Assembly (NCBI GenBank): GCA_019358975.1
Contig: JAHHIL010000026.1
Coordinates: 1-62,969 of the forward strand
Length of the DNA stretch: 62,969 bases
Source of the DNA: Trichocoleus desertorum ATA4-8-CV12
GTDB taxonomy: Bacteria > Cyanobacteriota > Cyanobacteriia > FACHB-46
Direction: 5' to 3'
The notes beneath the pieces are model-generated. The model had not been told where the DNA came from. It was given only the letters and a program-made list of their open reading frames with translations, and ran no database searches. The position numbers and the translations under genes are program-made. Each line of letters starts with the position of its first letter. Position 1 is the first letter of the stretch. Below are positions 29,388-38,473 of the stretch, in pieces.

Positions 29388-29957
29388 ATGATGCGACCCC
29401 TTCTGACTGGGATTGCTTGCAGTGCTGTCGTGATGACAGGCGGATTGGCAGGAGCCCTCACCACTCAAAATCCTGCCCCTGCTGTCACCAAACCTATTAG
29501 TCGCACGCTTCAGCCTGCGAACTCACACACCCCACTAATTGCTCAGACACCAACGACTGCTAGTTCTCTCAGTGCCATTGAGAAATCTGCTTTTGACCAA
29601 ATCAACAAGTACCGTGCCTCCAAGGGCTTACCTGCCTTAACTTGGAACGCGGCGATCGCGGAGCAATCTCGCAAACATAGCCAAAGCATGGCTAATGGTA
29701 AAGTGCCCTTTAGCCATAATGGATTTCAGCCGAGAGTCGCGGCGATCGCCAAAACAGTGGCATACAGAGGTGCGGCTGAAAACGTGGCCTATAATCAAGG
29801 CTTTAACGACCCTGCCAGTAAAGCAGTGCAAGGCTGGATTAAAAGTAATGGACACCGCACCAACATTGAAGGCAACTACAACGTCAGCGGCATCGGTGTC
29901 GCCAAAAACGCCAAAGGCGAATACTACTTGACCCAAATCTTTATCCGTTCCCGTTAA
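29388..29957 (+). CDS. CAP (SCP/PR-1) domain protein, secreted
   Basis: 189 residues. Signal peptide at 1-24 (LLTGIACSAVVMTGGLAGAL). The CAP domain covers about 60-188: DQINKYRASKGLPALTWNAA, EQSRKHSQSMA, the CAP signature GAAENVAYNQGF and GWIKSNGHRTNI. The His and Glu of the CAP cavity are present. Bacterial CAP proteins are extracytoplasmic; their activity is unsettled. A terminator follows. Confidence 0.92.
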   Translation: MMRPLLTGIACSAVVMTGGLAGALTTQNPAPAVTKPISRTLQPANSHTPLIAQTPTTASSLSAIEKSAFDQINKYRASKGLPALTWNAAIAEQSRKHSQSMANGKVPFSHNGFQPRVAAIAKTVAYRGAAENVAYNQGFNDPASKAVQGWIKSNGHRTNIEGNYNVSGIGVAKNAKGEYYLTQIFIRSR

Positions 29958-29996
29958 CGGATAGTCTCAAGTTCTCGTAACTCATACAATAATGAG

Positions 29997-30034
29997 GTGC
30001 CCTGCTGCTGCTGCGGTTCAGGGCACTTTGTTTA
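29997..30034 (+). terminator. Intrinsic terminator of the CAP gene
   Basis: Stem GTGCCCTG (29997-30004) with CAGGGCAC (30019-30026), followed by TTTGTTTA. It lies 40 bp after the CAP stop and 23 bp before the next start. Confidence 0.75.
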
Positions 30035-30048
30035 TGAGCAGTTGAGCG

Positions 30049-30678
30049 ATGGATTTTGAAGACTTTCAGGTTTACGATCGCGATTTACCTGAAGCAGCGT
30101 TACAGCAATATTTACCCGTCGAAGCGATCGCCGTCGATACAGAAACGATGGGCCTGCTGCCCCACCGTGATCGGCTTTGCTTGGTGCAACTTTGCGATTC
30201 ACAAGGTCGCGGGGCAGGGGTGCGAATCGAGCGGGGCCAAACTGAGGCTCCCCATCTCCAGCAATTGCTAGAAGCGCCAACGGTGACAAAGGTGTTTCAC
30301 TTTGCTCGGTTTGATATCGCTACGCTGAAGCATAATTTAGGCATTCAAACTTCACCCGTTTTCTGCACCAAAATTGCCAGTAAACTAGCCCGCACCTACA
30401 CTCCACGCCATGGCTTGAAAGATGTGGTGCAAGAGTTAGAGAGTGTGGAATTGGACAAAAGTGCTCAAAGCTCAGATTGGGGCAATGCAGCCAATTTATC
30501 TGACGCTCAACTGCGCTACGCTGCCAATGATGTGCGCTATCTCTTGAGCGTGCGTCAAAAGCTCACAGCCATGTTGCAGCGAGAAGAGCGGTGGGAGTTA
30601 GCCCAGCAGTGCTTTAACTGTTTGCCAACCATTGTTACCCTAGATTTGCTGCAATATAAAGATTTGTTTGAACACTAA
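30049..30678 (+). CDS. RNase D-like 3'-5' exonuclease (DEDDy)
   Basis: 209 residues. Exo I is AIAVDTETMGLLP (D, E). Exo II is KVFHFARFDIATL (D). Exo III is RYAANDVRYLLSV (Y, D). All four carboxylates are present. There is no HRDC domain, so it is the short exonuclease form rather than full RNase D. It probably trims stable RNA 3' ends. Start ATG 30049, just after a terminator. Confidence 0.9.
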   Translation: MDFEDFQVYDRDLPEAALQQYLPVEAIAVDTETMGLLPHRDRLCLVQLCDSQGRGAGVRIERGQTEAPHLQQLLEAPTVTKVFHFARFDIATLKHNLGIQTSPVFCTKIASKLARTYTPRHGLKDVVQELESVELDKSAQSSDWGNAANLSDAQLRYAANDVRYLLSVRQKLTAMLQREERWELAQQCFNCLPTIVTLDLLQYKDLFEH

Positions 30679-30729
30679 CCTCTAGCCAGCTAGGGGGCGT
30701 GACTTGCTGAGTGCAAATCGTATTGAAAC

Positions 30730-30816
30730 CTAACCCCCCAATCCCTTCCCTAGTAGGGAAGGGGAGCCAAATTCAAAGCCTCTCGCCGTGTCGGAGAGGG
30801 GTTTGGGGAGAGGTCA
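30730..30816. repeat. Common cyanobacterial intergenic hairpin repeat
   Basis: CCCTTCCCTA-G-TAGGGAAGGG (30743-30763) is a near-perfect hairpin, and CCTCTC...GAGAGG (30779-30798) forms a second. The flanking strings TAACCCCCCAATC and GGGTTTGGGGAGAGG mirror each other, so the whole block folds as one imperfect inverted repeat. It lies between convergent genes and may also terminate transcription. Confidence 0.65.
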
Positions 30817-30826
30817 ACATTATTGG

Positions 30827-31219
30827 CTATGACGATTTTCCAGCTTGAAAGGTTGTTAGTGTTGCTTCAATCGGATAACCTACTGCTTTCCAGGCAGGCA
30901 ATCCACCCCGCAACTCTGAGACATTGTGGTATCCGGCGGTTCGCAGCTTAGCGGCGGCTTCGGCGGCTTCTTCGTCAATGTCGCCGTAGATGTACAAATC
31001 GCGATTGAATTCTAGGCAATCCAAGGTGCGGGCGGGAAGCTCGGGCAGGGGCATGGAGATGGCACCCGTGATGTGACTGAGGTTAAATTGGCTGCGATCG
31101 CGCACATCAATAATGGTCAGTGCGGGTTCACCCCAATCTAGGCGAGCTTTGAGATCGTAAACGCGGGACTTGGAGCGTAGCGCTGGAGGCCGAGGGAGAA
31201 GGCTAAAGAACGCGTCCAT
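30827..31219 (-). CDS. Rhodanese-like domain protein lacking catalytic Cys
   Basis: 130 residues from ATG 31219. The rhodanese fold is clear (LTIIDVRDRSQFNLSHITGA and LRGGLPAWKAVGYP). The loop that normally starts with the sulfur-accepting Cys reads IYGDIDEEA, so the Cys is replaced by Gly and the protein is probably not a sulfurtransferase. It is a close paralogue of the next gene upstream on the strand (31442). The pair arose by duplication. Confidence 0.85.
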   Translation of the reverse strand: MDAFFSLLPRPPALRSKSRVYDLKARLDWGEPALTIIDVRDRSQFNLSHITGAISMPLPELPARTLDCLEFNRDLYIYGDIDEEAAEAAAKLRTAGYHNVSELRGGLPAWKAVGYPIEATLTTFQAGKSS

Positions 31220-31441
31220 GAGGGTGAATGGCAAGTGGCTTTGCTTGCAATCTAACAACTGATTTTGTAAGCTGCAAAATTTTATGTAGAAACCTTGACT
31301 TTAAAGCCTTGACTTAATCTATTGCCTTGCATCTAGCAGGCAGGCACCAAAAATCAAAAATGGGGCATCACCTAAAGGCAGCCCCGAATCAATCCATCGC
31401 TTCAAGCAAGACCCTAGACGCAGCAAGGATTCAATGCTTAA

Positions 31442-31993
31442 TTATTGGAAATCGATTTCTTGCTTCTGAGTATGGTTGGCGATCGCAGAGATCACGTTGT
31501 AGCCTTCGGGGCCAGGAGGAGTTTGGGAATCAATGGTGCCATCCGTTGCGCCATCTATTGCTTTCCACGCTTCCAATCCACCTTTTATTTGAGCAACGTT
31601 AAAGAAACCAGCACCTTGGAGTACCTGTGCAGCTTGAGCGGTTTCTTGATCACTGCTGCCATAAATATAAATGTCCCGGTTAGGCTCTAGGCTAGACTTG
31701 GCCCAATCTACCAGCACGTCCATCGGCATAGACATGGCTCCGGTGATATGGCTGGCATTAAAGCTTTCGCGATCGCGAGCATCCAAAATCGTCAGAGCAG
31801 GTTCGCCCCACTCCAAGCGAGACTTGAGGTCATGCACCGAAGACTCAGCTTTCAATCCAGGAGGGGTAGGAGTGACATTGGGCAAAGCATCTTTAGCATG
31901 GTCAATAGCGTCTGCTACCTTGTGGGTTGCCTTATCCGCAGCATGGGCAGCATTATCTACAGCACTTTTAGCTTTATCTTGCATATTTTCCAT
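31442..31993 (-). CDS. Rhodanese-like domain protein with amphipathic N-terminus, no catalytic Cys
   Basis: 183 residues from ATG 31993; a TTG at 32011 is the longer alternative. Residues about 1-45 form an Ala/Lys/Asp-rich amphipathic helix (DKAKSAVDNAAHAADKATHK) of the type seen in stress proteins. The rhodanese domain follows (LTILDARDRESFNASHITGA ... IKGGLEAWKAIDG). The active loop is IYGSSDQET, again without Cys. The tandem arrangement with 30827 and the shared Cys-to-Gly change suggest a common binding role. Confidence 0.85.
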   Translation of the reverse strand: MENMQDKAKSAVDNAAHAADKATHKVADAIDHAKDALPNVTPTPPGLKAESSVHDLKSRLEWGEPALTILDARDRESFNASHITGAMSMPMDVLVDWAKSSLEPNRDIYIYGSSDQETAQAAQVLQGAGFFNVAQIKGGLEAWKAIDGATDGTIDSQTPPGPEGYNVISAIANHTQKQEIDFQ

Positions 31994-32186
31994 AACGAAC
32001 TTTTTAATCAAATCACATCACTTGAACTGTAATGGCAAGCTAGAAGCAATCGATCCCCCCTGAGTAGTAAGGTCGAAAAGTTCTCCCTTTGGGCAGATCG
32101 CGCCGTTTCCAGATGCCGCCAAAAGCGAGGCGATCGTACTCAAAACCTAGCTCCACTCTGACGAATCTGTCCTTTAAACTGGATCT

Positions 32187-33935
32187 ATGGCACCCAGAAT
32201 TCAGACCCTGCCTCTAGAGGTAGTTCATTTAATCGCGGCTGGAGAAGTGATCGATTCTCTGGCAGCAGTTGTGCGGGAATTAGTCGAAAATGCCCTAGAT
32301 GCAGGAGCAACTCGGATCGCGATCGCGCTCTGGCCAGAGCAATGGCGAGTCCGAGTTGCAGATAACGGCTCTGGCATGGATTTGACTGATCTGAAACAAG
32401 CTGCAACGCCCCACAGTACCAGCAAAATTCAGGTGAGCGAAGACCTGTGGAAGATCACCAGCTTAGGGTTTCGGGGTGAAGCATTACATAGCTTAGCTCA
32501 GTTGGCAGAACTAGAAGTTTTGAGTCGGCTCCACAGCAATCAAGCAGGCTGGCAAGTCAGCTACAACACCCAAGGCGAGCCAGTCCGAGTCGAACCTGTC
32601 GCGATCGCCCCTGGCACCGTCATCACCGCCAGCAACTTGTTTGGCATCTGGCCCGCCCGTCGAGAAGGACTGCCCTCCCCCACGCAGCAACTGCGCCTGA
32701 TTCAGCTCACCATTCAGCAGATTGCTCTCTGTCACCCCCACGTCACCTGGCAAGTCGAACAAAACGATCGCCCTTGGTTCTCGATTTGGTCAGGAGAAGA
32801 TGCCAAGCCCGTCTTAGCCCAGATTTTACGAAGTAGCCATCTCAGTGACCTACATGCTCTAGCGATCACCAACCCCAGAAGCGCCCCCAATCTAGACACA
32901 CCAACTTCCAATTCTGCCAGCCCAGAAAACCTCCAACTCGTACTGGGTCTACCAGACCGTTGCCATCGTCGCCGCCCCGATTGGGTCCGAGTCGCCATCA
33001 ATGGCCGCATCGTCAAGGCTCCAGAACTAGAGCAAACCATTCTCGCCGCCTTTCGCCGCACCCTGCCTCGCGATCGCTACCCTGTTTGCTTCGTCCACTT
33101 GCAAGTCCCTTCCGACCAAATCGATTGGAACCGTCACCCCGCTAAAGCTGAAGTATATCTGCATCATTTAAGCAATTGGCAAGAGGCCATCACCCAAGCG
33201 ATCGCCCAAGCCCTCCACTTCAGCCCTGCTCAGCTCACAGAGTCTTACCAATCAGAGCGAATCGGGCAGCTATTGAAAGTAGCCGAAGCCGATGGCGTTT
33301 ATCAAGTCAGCCGTACCATTCCTGTAGAACCTGAAACTTCAAATCCTGAAACTCCAAATACAGCCGAAGCCAAGCAACCCCTCCCTTCGCAGCTTCTAGA
33401 ACTCAGAGCCGTCGCCCAAGTCAGCAACACCTATATTGTGGTCGAGCATCCTGCCGGGATGTGGTTGATAGAGCAGCATATCGCCCATGAGCGCGTCCTG
33501 TATGAGCAACTGTGCGATCGTTGGCATCTAGTTCCTCTAGACCCTCCCGTCGTTCTTAACCAACTCTCAGCCCCCCAGCGCGAACAACTACAACGCCTAG
33601 GGCTAGAAGTAGAACAATTCGGCGAACAACTGTGGGCAGTACGGACAGGCCCAGACCTATTAGCCAAACGCGAAGACTGTGCCGCCGCCCTCTGGGAACT
33701 TAGCTTAGGCGGCGACCTAGAATCCGCGCTCATTGCCACCGCCTGCCGCAGCGCCATCCGCAACGGCACCCCCCTTACCCTGCCAGAGATGCAAACCCTG
33801 CTTGATCAGTGGCAACAAACCCGCCGCCCCCACACCTGCCCCCACGGTCGCCCCATCTACCTATCCCTAGAAGAAACCACCCTATCGCGATTTTTCCGCC
33901 GCCATTGGGTAATTGGCAAAAGTCATGGGATTTAG
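32187..33935 (+). CDS. mutL: DNA mismatch repair protein MutL
   Basis: 582 residues. GHL ATPase domain (about 1-330) with VRELVENALDAGAT, VADNGSGMDL and SLGFRGEALHSLA. The C-terminal dimerisation/endonuclease domain (about 400-582) carries LIEQHIAHERVLYEQL in place of the usual DQHA(x)2E(x)4E: the first Asp is Glu and the Ala is Ile, while the His and both Glu are kept. CPHGRPIYL is also present. It couples MutS to strand cleavage. The inter-domain linker is Pro/Glu/Thr-rich. Confidence 0.95.
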   Translation: MAPRIQTLPLEVVHLIAAGEVIDSLAAVVRELVENALDAGATRIAIALWPEQWRVRVADNGSGMDLTDLKQAATPHSTSKIQVSEDLWKITSLGFRGEALHSLAQLAELEVLSRLHSNQAGWQVSYNTQGEPVRVEPVAIAPGTVITASNLFGIWPARREGLPSPTQQLRLIQLTIQQIALCHPHVTWQVEQNDRPWFSIWSGEDAKPVLAQILRSSHLSDLHALAITNPRSAPNLDTPTSNSASPENLQLVLGLPDRCHRRRPDWVRVAINGRIVKAPELEQTILAAFRRTLPRDRYPVCFVHLQVPSDQIDWNRHPAKAEVYLHHLSNWQEAITQAIAQALHFSPAQLTESYQSERIGQLLKVAEADGVYQVSRTIPVEPETSNPETPNTAEAKQPLPSQLLELRAVAQVSNTYIVVEHPAGMWLIEQHIAHERVLYEQLCDRWHLVPLDPPVVLNQLSAPQREQLQRLGLEVEQFGEQLWAVRTGPDLLAKREDCAAALWELSLGGDLESALIATACRSAIRNGTPLTLPEMQTLLDQWQQTRRPHTCPHGRPIYLSLEETTLSRFFRRHWVIGKSHGI

Positions 33936-34087
33936 GAAGGATGAGGGAGGAAGGATGAAGGATGAAAAGAGAGGAGTGAGGGGAGAGGAGTTAGAAGCCA
34001 AGAGCCAAGAGTTACAACTTCAGAAATAAAGACACAAGCTCGAAAAGAAATAAAGACACAGGCTCGAAACACCCACAAATAGCTTCG

Positions 34088-34158
34088 TTTGGAGGGGGTC
34101 TGGGGGACGCAACCGTCCCTCAGCGGGAGTTTGAGGGCAGGTGCCCTCAAGGGTTCGG
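34088..34158 (+). repeat. Double-hairpin interspersed repeat, copy 1
   Basis: Order: TGGAGGGGGTCTG, hairpin CTGGGGGACG-CAAC-CGTCCCTCAG, spacer CGGGAGT, hairpin TTGAGGGCA-GG-TGCCCTCAA, then GGGTTCGG. It lies between mutL and murF. Related copies lie at 40976, 53915 and 60868. It has no coding role, although frames across it yield a recurring peptide. Confidence 0.85.
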
Positions 34159-34190
34159 ATTTCAAAATCTAAACTCAGACCACCAACTAA

Positions 34191-35579
34191 CTACGACAAA
34201 GAATTCACTTTCAACTCCTGACAAAAACCATCCACCACCCGATCCAATGCCACCGCCCTTGATGCCTTAAACAACAAGCGATCGCCCGGTTGCACCAACT
34301 GCCTTAACCGCTCCACCACCGCCTCATGCCCATCAAACTCTTCCGTCGCCACTCCCACCGCTCCAGCCACCATCGCGGCACTTTCCGCTGGATCAGCCAA
34401 AATCAACAAATAGTCTAAGCCCAGTTGCGCTGCCATCGCCCCTACTTGCTGGTGAAACTCCGGCGATCGCTCCCCCAACTCCTTCATCGTGCCCAGCACA
34501 GCAATATGACGCTGACCCGGAGTTTGAGCCAGCAGCTGCAAAGCCGCAATCATCGACTCCAGCCCAGCGTTGTAAGTCTCGTCCAAAATCACCACATCAT
34601 TTGGTAGCTCATGGCGTTTGGCACGACCACTGGGTAAATCAACCGCCAAACCTGCCTGCAATGCTTCCCAGCTAATATTCAAGCATTTGGCAACCACGAG
34701 AGCAGCCAAATAATTGAGAGCATTGTGTTGCCCCGGTAAGGGCAAGGGAAACTCTATCCCCTCTACGGTTAGGGTATTGACATCGACTAACTGTCCTTGA
34801 AAATCCCCACCCGCTAAACCATAGCTGATAGTTTTACCCGACCAGAGCGTCGCGGCAGTCGGCAATAACAGAGGGCTGTCGTGATTGAGAATTGCGATTC
34901 CCGTGGGAGCCATTTCCGCTAGCAGCTCACATTTGGCTTGCGCGATCGCCTCCTCTGAGCCTAGTCGTCCAATATGGGCCGTCCCCACGTTGGTAATCAC
35001 CGCAATATCAGGCCGCGCAATTTGCGTTAGCAGAGCAATTTCTCCCGGACCTCGCATGCCCATCTCAATCACGGCATAGTCATGCTCTGGCTCTAGTTCT
35101 AGTAGAGTTTTCGGCACTCCAATTTCGTTGTTGTAATTGGCTTGCGTTTTCAGCACTCGTCCCTGGGTTGCCAACACCGCGCCAATCAGTTCCTTCGTGG
35201 TGGTTTTGCCCACTGATCCCGTCACAGCAACCACTGGAATTGCACATTGGTCTCGCCACCACCGCGCGATCGCTTGATACGCCTGTAACGTATCTGGCAC
35301 TTGGAGCAGTGGCAAAACCCCGGTCTTTTCCCGTGGCGGAGTTTCCTCGTAAGCTTGATCCACAATTACCGCGATCGCACCTTGGTCTAGAGCGGCACCG
35401 ACAAATCTATGTCCATCGAACCTTTCACCCCGCAAAGCAACAAACACTTCTCCGGGTTGAAGACTGCGAGTATCGGTACCAATGCCTGTTGCTTGCTGCG
35501 CCAAATCTGCGCTAGAGAGGTTGAGAGGTGTGGCGTGCAGAATCTCTACGAGCTGGGATAGGGTGACACGACAAGGCAT
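34191..35579 (-). CDS. murF: UDP-MurNAc-tripeptide:D-Ala-D-Ala ligase
   Basis: 462 residues. Adds D-Ala-D-Ala to the UDP-MurNAc tripeptide in the cytoplasm. The P-loop VVAVTGSVGKTTTKELI, the N-terminal uridine-binding domain (GIGTDTRSLQPGEVFVALRG), the central AVIEMGMRGPGEIALL and the C-terminal VVILDETYNAGLESM are all intact. Length is normal. It is a single gene whose upstream DNA carries the structured region at 35699-35923. Confidence 0.96.
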   Translation of the reverse strand: MPCRVTLSQLVEILHATPLNLSSADLAQQATGIGTDTRSLQPGEVFVALRGERFDGHRFVGAALDQGAIAVIVDQAYEETPPREKTGVLPLLQVPDTLQAYQAIARWWRDQCAIPVVAVTGSVGKTTTKELIGAVLATQGRVLKTQANYNNEIGVPKTLLELEPEHDYAVIEMGMRGPGEIALLTQIARPDIAVITNVGTAHIGRLGSEEAIAQAKCELLAEMAPTGIAILNHDSPLLLPTAATLWSGKTISYGLAGGDFQGQLVDVNTLTVEGIEFPLPLPGQHNALNYLAALVVAKCLNISWEALQAGLAVDLPSGRAKRHELPNDVVILDETYNAGLESMIAALQLLAQTPGQRHIAVLGTMKELGERSPEFHQQVGAMAAQLGLDYLLILADPAESAAMVAGAVGVATEEFDGHEAVVERLRQLVQPGDRLLFKASRAVALDRVVDGFCQELKVNSLS

Positions 35580-35698
35580 AAGATGCAGTGCTTGAAACTA
35601 AACTAGCTGTGATCATACCGTTGCCTGCTCCTACCCACAGATTCCTACCCACAGATAATGTGACCTCAACCGGGCTCTAAAAATTTTTGATAAATTTA

Positions 35699-35923
35699 GG
35701 TCAATCTTTCCGGAAAAGACTGAGTTGTGGATGTATTGCCTAATGGGAATAAATAAAATCACTATTCCATCATGTGCCTACAAGGTTTTCAGCGCTAATT
35801 GCCCTTCCTGTAGCTCGCTACAACACAGGAAGTCTGGTCAAAAAAGCAGTTAACTTGTAGACTTCAAAGGACTGAAAACTTTACTGAATCTTTAAGCGAT
35901 TAGTGATTTCAGTCACATTGACC
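35699..35923 (+). ncRNA. Candidate structured RNA: nested rod of six helices
   Basis: Six helices nest without conflict. 35699-35705/35917-35923 is 7 bp (GGTCAAT). 35718-35723/35909-35914 is 6 bp (GACTGA). 35756-35764/35901-35909 is 8-9 bp. 35782-35792/35872-35882 is 11 bp with one G-U. 35794-35802/35846-35854 is 8 of 9. 35804-35811/35825-35832 is 8 bp capped by a 13-nt loop. Internal loops separate them. A terminator-like hairpin follows at 35976. The shape is like 6S RNA, but I see no sequence proof of that. It lies between divergent murF and 36087. The strand is assumed from the terminator. Confidence 0.45.
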
Positions 35924-35975
35924 AGTGATCTCGCCCAGTAGGATGGGAAAGTACTAGGATCAAGGCAGTATTGAA

Positions 35976-36008
35976 GTTTACAAGCCCTTTTTGTAAACCG
36001 GGATTTTT
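35976..36008 (+). terminator. Terminator-like hairpin before the gene at 36087
   Basis: Perfect 8-bp stem GTTTACAA-GCCCTTT-TTGTAAAC (35976-35998), then CGGGATTTTT. It lies downstream of the rod-like RNA candidate and 80 bp upstream of the next gene. It could end a small RNA or attenuate the downstream gene. Confidence 0.5.
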
Positions 36009-36086
36009 CCTCAGTATCTACGGAAATTCTCTATTCGCTCTTAATATCAAGCATCATAAATTCCCGCTTAGCCTCCTTTACCAGGT

Positions 36087-37394
36087 GTGGGAGCGCAAAC
36101 TAACGTGACTACTTGGATAGGCCAATACAATCGAGAAATTTCCCCAGAGGAGCAGAAGCTTTATGACCACATGCTCTTCTGTGTTGAGCATGAGTCGCCT
36201 CAGCAGTTACTAGGGCGCTTTCAGTCACTTTTTATTGATGGCATTGGCTATCCAGAACGCGAAATTACCGTTGCGCTCGATCAGCTAATTACCTCTAAGC
36301 TGGCAGAACAAGAATTCAAGTTTGTCTTAAATCGTTGCTGCCACATTTTGATCAACCGTTGGCAGACGCGATCGCAGTTGCAGCAGGCAATTTTAGAATT
36401 GGTCGCTCTGTTTGAGGCCCCTTCGATCCGCCCGATTACTGAGGTATCTCGCACCAAATCAGTGAGACGGTTAAGGGAACTCGTGGCCTTGTTTTGCCAA
36501 AGCGAGCACTGTGCTACCTTGCGCCGTTTAGCGCGAGTGATTATTCAAACCAATGAAGCTCAGCCTCAAGATAACCGCTCTCTAGGAACGCTGATTCGGC
36601 GCTATCCCTACCTGTATGACCACTGCTTGCTGAGTGAAGATAGTTCTTACGAGCATCAGCAAACGATCCGTCAAATTCAAACTCAGGTGCAGCGACAATT
36701 TGAAGTGGACCTGTCGCAGTACGTCACCTATCGAGTGCGGCAGTCTCAAATCATTCGCTTGTCACCGACCTTAATAGAAGCCCGCCAAATTCAAGCGGTG
36801 AAGAATCCCACCCTATTAAGCGACGAAGAACTCTACCAGGCTCTGCAACAATTTGCAGGTCGTGTCGATGGGGATGCTTCCTATCGAGATTTAGCTCAAC
36901 GCTTTCTGCTACATACCAAGTACACGCGATCCTATGCAACCTTTAAGGACGACTTGTACGAGTACATCGTAGACACCATTGATCCAGAGTATGGCAAGCG
37001 GCAATTTAACAATCAGCTTTACCTGCATCTGCGAAATACTTTGCCAGATAACCATGATCAGCCGTTAAATGAGTTTCTGCTAATCAGAACTTGTGCTTAT
37101 TTACTCAACTTCTTGGTCGTAGAAAGTGCCCAACGCCCCAACCATTTCGTGTTTGTTGATCTAATTACAAACTTAGGGGCCACCACTGCCACAGGCTTGC
37201 TACTAAAGATTGTGTTGCTTTGCCGCAAGGTGAGACCCTATCTTGAGAAGCGCTTCTCTATTTTGTTCAATCATTATGAGGCTTGTGCTCGTGAAGGGGT
37301 GCATTGGCTAATTCAGGCGTTGGAGAACCTCAATGTAGCCCTTAGCACTAACTTTGGTGTAGTGGATCTTTCCTACATCCATCAAATTAGTTAG
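36087..37394 (+). CDS. Conserved cyanobacterial hypothetical protein
   Basis: 435 residues, mostly helical and soluble. Start GTG 36087, or GTG 36105 (TTWIGQYNREISPEEQKLYD). Segments such as LNRCCHILINRWQTRSQLQQ and LIRRYPYLYDHCLLSEDSSY look strongly constrained. I recall similar proteins across cyanobacteria without a function. No domain motif is recognised. The 5' region is long and structured. Confidence 0.8.
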   Translation: MGAQTNVTTWIGQYNREISPEEQKLYDHMLFCVEHESPQQLLGRFQSLFIDGIGYPEREITVALDQLITSKLAEQEFKFVLNRCCHILINRWQTRSQLQQAILELVALFEAPSIRPITEVSRTKSVRRLRELVALFCQSEHCATLRRLARVIIQTNEAQPQDNRSLGTLIRRYPYLYDHCLLSEDSSYEHQQTIRQIQTQVQRQFEVDLSQYVTYRVRQSQIIRLSPTLIEARQIQAVKNPTLLSDEELYQALQQFAGRVDGDASYRDLAQRFLLHTKYTRSYATFKDDLYEYIVDTIDPEYGKRQFNNQLYLHLRNTLPDNHDQPLNEFLLIRTCAYLLNFLVVESAQRPNHFVFVDLITNLGATTATGLLLKIVLLCRKVRPYLEKRFSILFNHYEACAREGVHWLIQALENLNVALSTNFGVVDLSYIHQIS

Positions 37395-37499
37395 TCAGGC
37401 AAAGTATTATTGGATACCAAGCTCTAAAGAAATTGGGGCGATCGCTCCCTTTGGAAACAGGGCTGAAAAGCGATCGCCAGATCCTGCTTAACTAAGTCC

Positions 37500-38450
37500 C
37501 TAACTGCGCCAAGAATGGCTCACTTTATTGAGTTGCATCACGTCTTCATCGCTGAGCGTCCAGCCTAAAGCCCCCGCATTCTGTTGGGCTTGTTTGGCGT
37601 TCTTCGCGCCTGGAATTGGAATGACTCCCCCTTGAGCAATGAGCCAGTTGAGTGCGACTTGAGCTGGGGTACGCCCATACTTGGTGCCTAGATCTTGGAG
37701 AAGATCGATCACAGGCGCAAGTTTCTGGAGACCGTCGCGGCTAAAGCGAGAATCCCATTGGCGGGCTCCGGTAGGCTCTTGGTAATTCTCCACGGTGTAT
37801 TTGCCAGTCAGCAAGCCTTGAGCTAGGGGACTATAGGCCAGGATCGTCACACCCAGTTGCCGAGCTGCATCCAAAATGCCGTTGGCTTCAATTTGCCGAG
37901 TGATCAGGGAATAGCGGACTTGATTCACGGCTAAAGGGACACCCCGCGCAGCCAGAATTCTGTGTGCTTCCTGCATCTGCTCAGCCGAGTAGTTACTCAC
38001 GCCAATGGCGGCAATTCTGCCTCGCTGCACTTCGTCGGCTAAGGCATTCATTAGGGTGGATTGGCTCATCAGGAAGGCGAAAGGCCAGTGAACTTGGTAA
38101 AGTGCCACTTGGTCTACTTGTAACCGCTTCAAGCTTTCCGTCAGAGCATCAGCGACAGATTGCCCGCCAATGCGCCAAGGAGCGGGGCCATATTTGGTGG
38201 CAATCTGCACAGGTTGCTGAGTTTGCTGCATAAACTGCCCTAGCAGCTTTTCCGACTCACCAAACCCATAAACCTCGGCTGTGTCAAAGAAGTTGACACC
38301 CGCTTCTAGGGCAGCTTGGAAAGCGGATTCCACCTCGGTCGAGCCATAATGACTGCCGTAGTTCCAAAACAGCTTATCTCCCCAAGCCCATGTCCCGATT
38401 CCTAAAGCAGGCACAACTGGTCCGGTCGGACCAAGCTTAATTGTTTGCAT
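37500..38450 (-). CDS. Aldo/keto reductase
   Basis: 316 residues forming a (beta/alpha)8 barrel. The catalytic tetrad is visible as Asp and Tyr in FFDTAEVYGFGESE, Lys in QIATKYGPA and His in LYQVHWPF. The NADPH-binding region VIPIPGAKNAKQAQQNAGAL is present. The substrate is unknown. It diverges from the BCD transporter at 38708. Confidence 0.93.
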   Translation of the reverse strand: MQTIKLGPTGPVVPALGIGTWAWGDKLFWNYGSHYGSTEVESAFQAALEAGVNFFDTAEVYGFGESEKLLGQFMQQTQQPVQIATKYGPAPWRIGGQSVADALTESLKRLQVDQVALYQVHWPFAFLMSQSTLMNALADEVQRGRIAAIGVSNYSAEQMQEAHRILAARGVPLAVNQVRYSLITRQIEANGILDAARQLGVTILAYSPLAQGLLTGKYTVENYQEPTGARQWDSRFSRDGLQKLAPVIDLLQDLGTKYGRTPAQVALNWLIAQGGVIPIPGAKNAKQAQQNAGALGWTLSDEDVMQLNKVSHSWRS

Positions 38451-38473
38451 GCGCTGACCCTTAAACCCTTCAC

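Noticed and set aside
33932-34165. Minus-strand frame with LRAPALKLPLRDGCVPQTPS
   Set aside because: The same peptide appears at 40957-41223 because both frames cross the double-hairpin repeat; it is not a protein.
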